From Enterobacter cancerogenus (GTDB lineage Bacteria > Pseudomonadota > Gammaproteobacteria > Enterobacterales > Enterobacteriaceae), in the NCBI GenBank assembly GCA_000773965.1, contig JRUP01000014.1, positions 186,001 through 250,000 of the forward strand: a stretch of 64,000 bases of DNA. Direction: 5' to 3'. This document shows, in pieces, positions 26,591 to 39,781 of this stretch. The notes under the pieces were generated by a model. The model made no database searches and had not been told where the DNA came from. It worked only from the letters and a program-made list of their open reading frames with translations. A program made the translations under genes and the position numbers. Position 1 is the first letter of the stretch; each line of letters opens with the position of its first letter.

Positions 26591-27688
26591 ATGAAAACTA
26601 AATCTTTAATCTTTATATTATTATTTGCATTATCCGTACTTGCTCTTCCTTTTTATAGAGCTTATGAAGGCACCAGTTTTTATAAAGAAGGATCGCTGAG
26701 CGATTCATTAAAATCAGCTTACAATATAGACCCTATATTATCTGTATTTGGCAGCATCGGTAATTTATTTGGAATATCAGTCGACCCCCGTAGAGTTTAT
26801 CAAGGTAAAGATGGATGGTTATTTTTAGGGAACGATTTTAATCAAACTCTAGCAAAAAAAATAAATGGCGCCGCTTCTTATGAACCCCAAATTCAGGAAA
26901 CAAACAATTCTATTCAAAGTTGGTCTGAGTTTTTAGACAGTATCGGTTGCAAGAGATTTTATGTTGTAATTGGGCCAGATAAAGAGAGTATTTATCCAGA
27001 AAAGATGCCTGATTGGTTCCACCCTAATCCCAATGGGATTCCACAGAGGCTAATTTCACTAAACAAGGACATTTATGTCGATACTTTTAGTGAGATGAAA
27101 TCTAAAAAAAACAGTATAACTGCGCCAATGTATTTTAAAACAGATACACACTGGAACGAATTGGGAGCATCTATTGCTTTTAACGCTCTTAAAAATAAGT
27201 CCATTGCACAAAATGATGGATTAATATGGCCAAATGATAAATTAGAATTTGCACAATCCCCCAGAAATCCGGGAGATTTATCTAATTTCCAAAGATCAGG
27301 TACATTCTTAAGTGATAGTGACTTTAGCATTAAAAATCAGTCAATTACCAAATTAAAAATCACCGAAGAACAATTTTCTTCAGGTAAGATTTTATATCAT
27401 GGTGAAAATAAACAAATCCAACCTCCCCAAGAAAACCTTTTAATAAAATCTCCAAACGCTCTAAATAACAAAAGAGTTATATGGCTTAGAGATTCGTTTG
27501 GCACAGCCATGTCACGCCTGATGGCAGTAACGTTTTCTGAAACACTCCAAATACATCTTGCTCGTACGTCTCCTGAAGAGATAAAAAAAATAATTTCAGA
27601 TTTCAAGCCTGACTATGTAATTGCTACAGTTGTCGAGCGTGACTCCACAAGTAGGCTTTTTCAATATAATGTTTATAAAAGCAACTAG
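26591..27688 (+). CDS. AlgX/AlgJ-like SGNH-type O-acetyltransferase
   Basis: A 365-residue protein with an N-terminal signal or anchor (hydrophobic residues about 5-20). It then has the AlgX/AlgJ pattern: GKDGWLFLG (72-80), VVIGPDKESIYPEKMP (125-140), the Asp-x-His catalytic pair in KTDTHWNE (183-190) and the serine block LRDSFGTAM (299-307, Ser302). Such periplasmic proteins accept acetyl groups relayed by the MBOAT partner and place them on a polysaccharide. No alginate genes are present, so the substrate must be another glycan. The ATG at 26591 was chosen over one at 26555 that lies inside the MBOAT gene. Confidence 0.78.
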   Translation: MKTKSLIFILLFALSVLALPFYRAYEGTSFYKEGSLSDSLKSAYNIDPILSVFGSIGNLFGISVDPRRVYQGKDGWLFLGNDFNQTLAKKINGAASYEPQIQETNNSIQSWSEFLDSIGCKRFYVVIGPDKESIYPEKMPDWFHPNPNGIPQRLISLNKDIYVDTFSEMKSKKNSITAPMYFKTDTHWNELGASIAFNALKNKSIAQNDGLIWPNDKLEFAQSPRNPGDLSNFQRSGTFLSDSDFSIKNQSITKLKITEEQFSSGKILYHGENKQIQPPQENLLIKSPNALNNKRVIWLRDSFGTAMSRLMAVTFSETLQIHLARTSPEEIKKIISDFKPDYVIATVVERDSTSRLFQYNVYKSN

Positions 27689-27718
27689 AAGTCTATAAAC
27701 AATAATCAACATAATATA

Positions 27719-27744
27719 AAGACCGTTCTTACGGTCTTTTTTTT
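27719..27744 (+). terminator. Terminator of the MBOAT/AlgX-like operon
   Basis: Stem GACCGT/ACGGTC (extended by AA/TT) with loop TCTT, followed by eight T residues. Confidence 0.88.
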
Positions 27745-27923
27745 AAAGAAAAACACATCGCACTCCTATGAAAGTTATCATAAAGTGTGTTTTTTAAAAG
27801 CGCAGCCCCAGATTACTTCTGATCTAATAATTAAGAAAATAATATATCTTTGAGTTGTTAGCCTACGATGATTTGATGATTCACCGTAGACATTATAAGT
27901 TTAAGTAGTTTGATGAGTTGACT

Positions 27924-28751
27924 TCACTCCAGCGGCATCTTCATCGGGTCATCGTAGCTGTACTCAAATCCCAGCTCGTTGCAGATCTTCGAGCCATCTA
28001 CCACCTTCCCCGAAGACCGCTCCGGCTCAGCAACGAACGTTGGTGCCACCAGCCCCAACTGCTTCGAAACAAACGGATAAAAGTCATCACGTGCGGGATG
28101 TTTCGACGCGCACAGGTTGTAGACGCGTCCACCTTTCGGCGTTTGCAGCAACAATACAATCGCATCCACCACATCATCGAGATGCACCAGATTGACAGCA
28201 TGGCCGCCATTCTCCAGTCCAACCTTCCCGGCGAGGAAGCGTCCCGGATGACGGTTTGGCCCGACGAGCCCCGCCAGTCGTACGATATCCACGCTGGTAC
28301 CGGGCAGATCGTGCAGCCAGTTTTCCAGTTCGACCAGCGTCTTACCTGCCACACTCTCTGGCTGTAACGCACTGCTCTCTTTCATTACGCCCGAACCGGT
28401 GCCGTACACCGACGACGAGCTGGTAAAAATGATGCGCGGCACTTTATGCGCCAATGCCGTGTCTACCACGTTCTGCACGGCTTGCATGTAATCTTCACCG
28501 CCCTGAACCGTGCGGCTGGCGGGCAAGGTCACCACCAGCGCGTCCACTGCCATCAACGTGGCTAATTCATCCGCTTCACACTCAATTTCCGGAGTGAGCA
28601 CCAGTTGAAATGCCTCAATACCGCAGCGGCGCGCAGCATCGACACCATCGGGGGAGGTTTTGCTGCCGGTCACCTGCCAGCCGCGCGCCGTCAGCGCCAT
28701 CGCCAGCGGCATACCCAGCCATCCCAGACCTACAATCGCGACTTTTTTCAT
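27924..28751 (-). CDS. yeeZ: YeeZ, NAD(P)-dependent epimerase-like SDR protein
   Basis: A 275-residue extended short-chain-dehydrogenase-like protein. The N-terminal VAIVGLGWLGMPLAMAL binds dinucleotide. FTSSSSVYGTGSG follows, but the usual YxxxK pair is not obvious, so activity is uncertain. VRLAGLVGPNRHPGRFLAGK and NLVHLDDVVDAI are family features. It matches E. coli YeeZ, which also lies divergently upstream of hisL. Function is unknown. It marks the return to conserved, GC-rich backbone after the gtr block. Confidence 0.88.
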   Translation of the reverse strand: MKKVAIVGLGWLGMPLAMALTARGWQVTGSKTSPDGVDAARRCGIEAFQLVLTPEIECEADELATLMAVDALVVTLPASRTVQGGEDYMQAVQNVVDTALAHKVPRIIFTSSSSVYGTGSGVMKESSALQPESVAGKTLVELENWLHDLPGTSVDIVRLAGLVGPNRHPGRFLAGKVGLENGGHAVNLVHLDDVVDAIVLLLQTPKGGRVYNLCASKHPARDDFYPFVSKQLGLVAPTFVAEPERSSGKVVDGSKICNELGFEYSYDDPMKMPLE

Positions 28752-28859
28752 ACCGACTCCTGCTTTCCAGCGCTAAGACACTTCATCTTAGTCCCAGCGA
28801 TTATGGCAAACCAGCGCAAACTGTTGCGGAAGGTTCCGAGAACTGACGTTAAAAAAGGG

Positions 28860-28888
28860 TTGCCAAGCGCCGCCATCTTCGTTAGGTT
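28860..28888 (+). promoter_or_regulatory. Histidine operon promoter
   Basis: TTGCCA (-35, 28860-28865) and TAGGTT (-10, 28883-28888) are separated by 17 bp. The TAGGTTAA sequence is the same as the -10 region of the Salmonella/E. coli his promoter that I recall, and the leader peptide start follows about 44 bp downstream. Confidence 0.8.
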
Positions 28889-28931
28889 AATCAGCACGCA
28901 AATGAATACTCATTCAGCAACGGAATTTACT

Positions 28932-28979
28932 ATGACACGCGTTCAGTTCAACCACCATCATCACCATCATCCTGACTAG
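28932..28979 (+). CDS. hisL: his operon leader peptide HisL
   Basis: A 15-residue leader, MTRVQFNHHHHHHPD, with six consecutive histidine codons (CAC CAT CAT CAC CAT CAT) and a TAG stop. E. coli HisL as I recall it has seven histidines and Lys where Asn7 stands here. Ribosome stalling at the His run when charged tRNA-His is scarce lets the antiterminator form. The leader lies between the promoter at 28860 and the attenuator at 29043. Confidence 0.96.
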   Translation: MTRVQFNHHHHHHPD

Positions 28980-29042
28980 TCTTTCAGGCGATGTGTGCTG
29001 GGAGACGATTAGGATCTTCCAGTGGTGCGAACGCAAAGAGAG

Positions 29043-29074
29043 CCCCCGGAAGATCATCTTCCGGGGGTTTTTTT
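29043..29074 (+). terminator. his attenuator terminator
   Basis: Twelve-bp perfect stem CCCCCGGAAGAT/ATCTTCCGGGGG with a one-base nominal loop and seven T residues. The segment from 28980 (CTTTCAGGCGATGTGTGCTG) with the GATCTTCCAG copy near 29012 provides the alternative pairings of classical his attenuation. Confidence 0.93.
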
Positions 29075-29130
29075 ATGGGCGAACGCAACCCCACTGAGTT
29101 CAGACAGGATTGAATAAGAGGACAGGAACC

Positions 29131-30030
29131 ATGTTAGATAACACCCGTATTCGCATAGCTATGCAGAAATCTGGCCGTTTAAGTGATGAATCACGCGAAC
29201 TGCTGGCCCGCTGCGGTATCAAAATCAACCTTCAGCAGCAGCGTCTGATTGCGTTTGCGGAGAACATGCCTATCGATATCCTGCGTGTACGTGATGACGA
29301 TATCCCTGGCCTGGTGATGGATGGCGTGGTGGATCTCGGCATCGTCGGCGAGAACGTGCTGGAAGAAGAGCTGCTGGACCGCCGCGCACAAGGCGAAGAT
29401 CCACGTTACTTCACCCTGCGCCGTCTCGATTTCGGCGGTTGCCGCCTGTCGCTGGCGATGCCAGTGGATGCGGAATACACCGGCCCGCAATGTCTGCAGA
29501 ACTCACGTATTGCCACCTCTTATCCGCACCTGCTGAAGAAATATCTCGATAAGCAAGGCGTCTCCTTTAAGTCTTGCCTGCTGAACGGTTCGGTGGAAGT
29601 CGCGCCACGTGCGGGTTTGGCCGATGCCATTTGCGACCTGGTATCGACCGGTGCCACCCTTGAAGCCAACGGCCTGCGTGAAGTGGAAGTCATCTACCGC
29701 TCTAAAGCGGTACTGATTCAGCGCGATGGCGAACTGCCAGCGGCCAAGCAAGAACTGATCGACAAAATGATGACGCGCATTCAGGGCGTGATCAAAGCAC
29801 GAGAATCCAAATACATCATGCTGCACGCGCCAAGCGAGCGCCTGGAAGAAGTGATCGCCCTGCTGCCAGGTGCAGAGCGCCCAACCGTATTGCCACTGGC
29901 AGGCGAAGTGAGCCGCGTGGCGATGCACATGGTGAGCAGTGAAACCCTGTTCTGGGAAACCATGGAAAAACTGAAAGCGCTGGGTGCCAGCTCGATCCTC
30001 GTACTGCCAATCGAAAAAATGTTGGAGTAA
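29131..30030 (+). CDS. hisG: ATP phosphoribosyltransferase HisG
   Basis: A 299-residue long-form HisG, equal in length to E. coli HisG. It condenses ATP and PRPP in the first committed step of histidine synthesis and is feedback-inhibited by histidine through the C-terminal ACT-like domain. Recognised pieces: [27 protein letters not shown], the PRPP loop [14 protein letters not shown] and the C-terminal [19 protein letters not shown]. The ATG at 29131 is preceded by GAGGACAGG; an in-frame ATG at 29110 is rejected. First structural gene of the operon. Confidence 0.97.
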   Translation: MLDNTRIRIAMQKSGRLSDESRELLARCGIKINLQQQRLIAFAENMPIDILRVRDDDIPGLVMDGVVDLGIVGENVLEEELLDRRAQGEDPRYFTLRRLDFGGCRLSLAMPVDAEYTGPQCLQNSRIATSYPHLLKKYLDKQGVSFKSCLLNGSVEVAPRAGLADAICDLVSTGATLEANGLREVEVIYRSKAVLIQRDGELPAAKQELIDKMMTRIQGVIKARESKYIMLHAPSERLEEVIALLPGAERPTVLPLAGEVSRVAMHMVSSETLFWETMEKLKALGASSILVLPIEKMLE

Positions 30031-30034
30031 CAGC

Positions 30035-35551
<5,517 letters not shown>

Positions 35552-35558
<7 letters not shown>

Positions 35559-36163
35559 CTGCAGAACAACTGGCCAAACTGGATTGGGCCAAAACCGCGG
35601 GCATGATGCCTGTGATCGTCCAGCACAACGTTTCTGGCGAAGTGCTGATGCACGGTTATATGAATGAGGAAGCGCTGCAAAAGACGCTGGCGGAAGGCAA
35701 CGTCACCTTCTTCTCTCGCACCAAAAACCGTCTGTGGACCAAAGGGGAAACCTCCGGTCATTTCCTGCAGGTGGCGAGCATCACGCCAGATTGTGATAAC
35801 GATACGCTACTGGTGCTGGCAAACCCGATTGGGCCAACCTGTCACCTCGGCACATCAAGCTGCTTCTCACCGGCGGCGCCAGATTGGGCGTTCCTCTATC
35901 AGCTGGAGCAGCTGCTGGCTTCGCGTAAGAGCGCCGATCCTGAGAGTTCTTACACCGCGAAACTGTATGCCAGCGGCACCAAGCGTATCGCGCAGAAAGT
36001 CGGTGAAGAAGGCGTGGAAACCGCACTGGCAGCCACAGTGAACGACCGTCACGAACTGACCAACGAAGCCTCTGATTTGCTGTATCACCTGATGGTGCTG
36101 CTGCAGGATCAAGAGTTGGATTTGAGCACGATTATTAATAATCTGCGGGCGCGTCATAAGTAA
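35552..36163 (+). CDS. hisI: Bifunctional phosphoribosyl-AMP cyclohydrolase/phosphoribosyl-ATP pyrophosphatase HisI (HisIE)
   Basis: A 203-residue fusion. The N-terminal cyclohydrolase has [13 protein letters not shown] and the metal ligands in DCDNDTLL and [12 protein letters not shown]. The C-terminal pyrophosphohydrolase has [17 protein letters not shown] and [10 protein letters not shown]. The start is a GTG at 35552 inside the end of hisF, giving [12 protein letters not shown], which agrees with the E. coli start. Last gene of the his operon. Confidence 0.96.
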
Positions 36164-36186
36164 CATTATTCCCAGATAATATTCAG

Positions 36187-36211
36187 GCGCACTTCGGTGC
36201 GCTTTGTTGTT
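36187..36211 (+). terminator. his operon terminator
   Basis: Six-bp stem GCGCAC/GTGCGC capped by a stable TTCG tetraloop and followed by a T-rich run, 24 bp after the hisI stop. Confidence 0.85.
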
Positions 36212-36334
36212 TCTACGCCAGAGAGCATTGCCTACTCATAATGGTAACGTCATGAAAATAATCTGCTAATTGCCATGGCGGACAGTGATCGGTACTCTGC
36301 GTTATTCCACATCACAAAAAAGAAGACCGATATT

Positions 36335-37132
36335 ATGGCAAGTTCTCGTTTTACTGCCCGCCTGCGTCAGACGCTGGCGCTGGCTGTGCTGGCAGGTTGC
36401 GCATTTGGCGCACAGGCAAAGATTGAACAAGTACGCTTCGCGGTTGATCCCACCTACCCTCCTTTCGAATCCAAAACCCCGCAGGGCAAACTGGTGGGTT
36501 TTGATATCGACCTGGGCAACGCGCTGTGCGAGCAGATGCAAGCCAAATGCGTGTGGGTTGAGAGCCAATTCGACGGCATGATTCCAGCGCTGAAAGCCCG
36601 CAAGTTTGATGCCATCCTGTCGGATATGGGTATCACGGAAGAGCGTCTGAAACAGATCGACTTCACCGTTCCGCTCTATGATACGCACACCCAATTAATC
36701 GCACGCAAAGGCTCTGGCCTGCTGCCAACGGCTGAATCGCTGAAAGGCAAAACGGTTGGTGTTGAGCAGGGAACCGTGCAAGAGCGCTATGCACTGGCAA
36801 AATGGCAGCCGCACGGCGTGAACGTGGTGCCTTATGGCGATCAGGCACAGGTTGAAAGTGATTTGATCTCTGGTCGTCTGGATGTGGTGTTTACCGATGC
36901 AGCACAGGCAGCTAACGGCTTCCTGAAACATCCGCAAGGCAAAGATTTCGAGCTGGCTGGCCCGATTGTGGAAGACCCGATTATCGGTCCAGGTACAGCG
37001 ATTGGACTGCGTAAAGGCGATGAAGAGCTGAAAACAGCCCTTGATAACGCCTTTGCTGAAATCAAGAAAAACGGCACTTTTGACAAGATCCAGAAGAAGT
37101 ACTTCGCCACCGATATCTCGATCCAGCATTAA
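36335..37132 (+). CDS. Periplasmic amino-acid-binding protein (ArgT/HisJ family)
   Basis: A 265-residue type 3 solute-binding protein. The signal peptide is about residues 1-28 (MASSRFTARLRQTLALAVLA ... GAQA). Family pieces are FAVDPTYPPFE, LVGFDIDLGNALCEQM, MGITEERLKQIDFTVPLY and VGVEQGTVQERYA. These point to basic amino acids (lysine, arginine, ornithine or histidine). The ATG at 36335 places the signal peptide correctly; an in-frame ATG at 36275 would bury it. No permease or ATPase genes are adjacent, so it must use another locus's transporter or act alone. A GC-rich stem follows (37142-37161). Confidence 0.87.
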   Translation: MASSRFTARLRQTLALAVLAGCAFGAQAKIEQVRFAVDPTYPPFESKTPQGKLVGFDIDLGNALCEQMQAKCVWVESQFDGMIPALKARKFDAILSDMGITEERLKQIDFTVPLYDTHTQLIARKGSGLLPTAESLKGKTVGVEQGTVQERYALAKWQPHGVNVVPYGDQAQVESDLISGRLDVVFTDAAQAANGFLKHPQGKDFELAGPIVEDPIIGPGTAIGLRKGDEELKTALDNAFAEIKKNGTFDKIQKKYFATDISIQH

Positions 37133-37141
37133 TCAATGCAG

Positions 37142-37161
37142 GGGCGGTCTTCAGGCCGCCC
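37142..37161 (+). terminator. Candidate terminator after the binding-protein gene
   Basis: GGGCGG/CCGCCC stem with an 8-nt loop. The T-run is short and interrupted. Confidence 0.45.
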
Positions 37162-37302
37162 TGTTCGCGCGGCTAACATGAGCAAGCGCAAATTTAGCGG
37201 CTTCATACCCGCTCATTTTCACAGCAGCACTATAATTCCAGTCAATAAAATTAGTCAGGCGCGACGTTCAGCGTGCCGTAGATACAGGACATCGACCGCG
37301 CC

Positions 37303-38418
37303 ATGCAACAACAACATCATCCCTTATTAAGTGCTTCCCTCGGTACACAGCGCGAAATCGTCAGCTTTCATTTCGGTACCGATTCCCAGCAGCGCGTCTA
37401 CATTCAGGCGGCACTGCACGGTGATGAACTGCCGGGTATGGCGGTGGCGTGGTATCTGAAACACAAGCTGCTGGCGCTGGAATCGGCCGGGCAGCTCAAA
37501 TCCAAAATTACGCTGGTGCCGGTGGCAAATCCGCTGGCGATGGGGCAACACTGGCACGGCAGCCATTTGGGCCGATTCCATACGCTTTCAGGTCAGGATT
37601 TCAATCGCCGTTTCCCGGCGTTAGGCGATACCCTGGCTGAAGAGTTGGCCGGTTCGTTGACACAGAGTGAATATGAGAACAAACGGTTGATCCGTGATGC
37701 CATTGATCGCCACTATCGCGATCGCGTTGCTCGTACCGAACTGGATGCGCAGCGCTTTACGCTAATGCGTATGGCCAGCCAGGCAGATTTGATGATTGAT
37801 CTGCACTGCGACTGGGACGCATTGCCGCATCTCTACACGACCCCGCATGCGTGGCAGGATATTGAGCCTTTAGCGCGTTGGTTAGGTAGCGAAGTACAAC
37901 TGCTGGCGCAAATTTCAGGCGGTGAGCCGTTTGATGAAGCCTGCTGCGAGCCATGGCTGACGTTGGCTGAACGGTTTGGTAGTGAGTATCCGATGCCACG
38001 GGGTTTATTACCGGTGACGCTGGAATTACGAGGTGTGGCGGATGTGTCGCCTGGACAGGCTGAGAAGGATGCGGATGCGATTATTAACGCGCTGATTGAA
38101 GGTGGCTACATTGCGGGTGATGTGGGTGAGTCCCCTGCCCTGATCAATCCTGCAACGCCGCTGGCGGGTTGTGAGTATATTCATGCGCCGCATTCTGGGC
38201 TGTTGTTGAATCGCCGTGAATTGGGCGAGTGGATCAAGCCGGGTGAAGTAGTGGCTGAGATTGTGGACCCGATTACCGACCAGGTGACACCGCTGGTAGC
38301 GGAGTTTGGTGGGGTGCTATATGCGAGGAACTTGATGAAGTTTGCTACGGCGGGGATGCTGGTGGTGCGTTTGGCGGGGGAAAATGCGGGTAGAGAGGGA
38401 GAGTTGCTAGTGCTTTAA
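37303..38418 (+). CDS. Succinylglutamate desuccinylase/aspartoacylase (AstE/AspA) family protein
   Basis: A 371-residue M14-type zinc hydrolase. The zinc ligands are expected in ALHGDELPG (His and Glu, about residues 38-41) and LMIDLHCDWD (His near 168); the catalytic Glu is likely in TLELRG near 245. A C-terminal beta-rich domain (IHAPHSGLLLNRRELGEWIK) follows, as in longer family members. Members remove acyl groups from N-acyl amino acids. Substrate unknown. The preceding basic-amino-acid binding protein suggests a link to amino-acid scavenging, an inference from adjacency only. Confidence 0.8.
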   Translation: MQQQHHPLLSASLGTQREIVSFHFGTDSQQRVYIQAALHGDELPGMAVAWYLKHKLLALESAGQLKSKITLVPVANPLAMGQHWHGSHLGRFHTLSGQDFNRRFPALGDTLAEELAGSLTQSEYENKRLIRDAIDRHYRDRVARTELDAQRFTLMRMASQADLMIDLHCDWDALPHLYTTPHAWQDIEPLARWLGSEVQLLAQISGGEPFDEACCEPWLTLAERFGSEYPMPRGLLPVTLELRGVADVSPGQAEKDADAIINALIEGGYIAGDVGESPALINPATPLAGCEYIHAPHSGLLLNRRELGEWIKPGEVVAEIVDPITDQVTPLVAEFGGVLYARNLMKFATAGMLVVRLAGENAGREGELLVL

Positions 38419-38440
38419 TTAGAAACAAAATTAAACAAAA

Positions 38441-38458
38441 GCCCACTGGGTGGTGGGC
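38441..38458 (-). terminator. Terminator of the methyltransferase gene
   Basis: Stem GCCCAC/GTGGGC with a 6-nt loop. On the minus strand it is followed by TTTTGTTTAATTTTG. It separates two convergent genes. Confidence 0.78.
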
Positions 38459-38478
38459 ATCAAGTATAATTTAAAAAA

Positions 38479-39543
38479 TCATTTCCGTTTTATTATATTC
38501 ATCATTACTCGTAAAGGCTTAGTAATTTTCCAACTTGTGGAGTTCAAAAGTTGAAAATTAGTATCAGATAGAGCATCAAGCATTTTATTTTTTACAGATA
38601 AATCCATTGCCAATTCTTTTGTTTTTTCTTCCATTTCAATCCGGTAGGCATCATTCTTCATTCTTAACTTTGAATATTCCTTTTCTAATGCTTGATTTTT
38701 CTCAATTAGATCCTTCCATTCCATTTCAGGGAAAGTGTTGAAATTGCTCCAAATGTTTTTGTTTTGAGGAATACATTTAATATTTAAACCTTGAGACTCT
38801 TTATTATTCGAAAAAACACTCCATTCATCACCAGTTACATAACGAGGACCAAGAATATTCTTTTCTGTTTTTTTCTTTTCGATAATGCACAGTGAGTTTA
38901 TAAAACATACAGAATGAATTCCATAATAATCCACAACATCCAACTCTTTGCAGTCGTAAAATTCAAAAAACGGTGATAAATAATCTTTAGGACTTTTCTT
39001 CACACCCCAATGCTCATAGTTCGTTACATCGGCTAGTTTTTTTAAAAAAGCCATTGATGAGTATGGATAGTGAAGACCTCCCTCAAAATTTTCCCAGTAA
39101 CTAGCATGTAGATCTTCAATAATATATATTCCACCGTCATTTATTAGCGGAAAATATTGCAAGAAACCTTTGATAATATCAGACGACGTATGTGATCCAT
39201 CATCGATAATCAAGTCAAAAGATGATGACCTTGAAATTATTTCATCTTTAATCTTAGGTAAAGATGAATTACCGATAACAATCTGCACAGCTGAATTATC
39301 ATATTTTAATTTTGCGCAGTCTGGATTGATATCACATCCAATAAGATTTTTTGCCAAAGGGAAATACTTGCTCCATATTTCTAAGGAACCGCCATTTTGA
39401 ACGCCTATTTCAAGTACATTCATTATCTCATCGCGACGACTCGACAAAATACGTTCATAGACATCTAAATAGATGCTCCACTTGTCTGATGATTTACCTT
39501 TATGTTGGATATATATCGCTTTCAAATCATTCATTATTAACAT
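38479..39543 (-). CDS. SAM-dependent methyltransferase with C-terminal coiled coil
   Basis: A 354-residue class I methyltransferase. The SAM motif is VLEIGVQNGGSLEIW near residues 43-57, with an acidic strand-2 end (GCDINPD) and DLIIDDGSHTSSDI (about 110-123). Residues about 271-332 form a charged coiled coil, followed by NSTSWKITKPLR at 334-345 and a basic amphipathic tail. The SWxxTxPLR tail is one I recall from many O-antigen glycosyltransferases. An O-antigen role, perhaps non-reducing-end methylation, is inferred from AT-rich context beside gnd and the rfb genes. The start could also be the ATG at 39534. It is divergent from the glycosyltransferase gene at 39782. Confidence 0.78.
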   Translation of the reverse strand: MLIMNDLKAIYIQHKGKSSDKWSIYLDVYERILSSRRDEIMNVLEIGVQNGGSLEIWSKYFPLAKNLIGCDINPDCAKLKYDNSAVQIVIGNSSLPKIKDEIISRSSSFDLIIDDGSHTSSDIIKGFLQYFPLINDGGIYIIEDLHASYWENFEGGLHYPYSSMAFLKKLADVTNYEHWGVKKSPKDYLSPFFEFYDCKELDVVDYYGIHSVCFINSLCIIEKKKTEKNILGPRYVTGDEWSVFSNNKESQGLNIKCIPQNKNIWSNFNTFPEMEWKDLIEKNQALEKEYSKLRMKNDAYRIEMEEKTKELAMDLSVKNKMLDALSDTNFQLLNSTSWKITKPLRVMMNIIKRK

Positions 39544-39781
39544 CTCATAATATAAGTGGGCAACGAATACGCAGCAAGATAGACAAAACGCGGAGAGATC
39601 TCATCAAAATCTCTACTTATTTTTAAATTTTAATGCCGTAAATCTTGATAACAATCCAAAAAAGAAATATAATTTTACAATTAACGCAAAAAGCAAATCA
39701 TTTCATGATATGAGTATTTAAAGCGAAATGATAACGCTTGTTAACTTTAGTATCACTAACTTAGGTGAACATTAACTAATT

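Noticed and set aside
22116-27923. Prophage or integrative element carrying the gtr genes
   Set aside because: No integrase, phage structural gene, tRNA target or flanking direct repeat was seen, so only an AT-rich insertion of unknown mechanism can be claimed.
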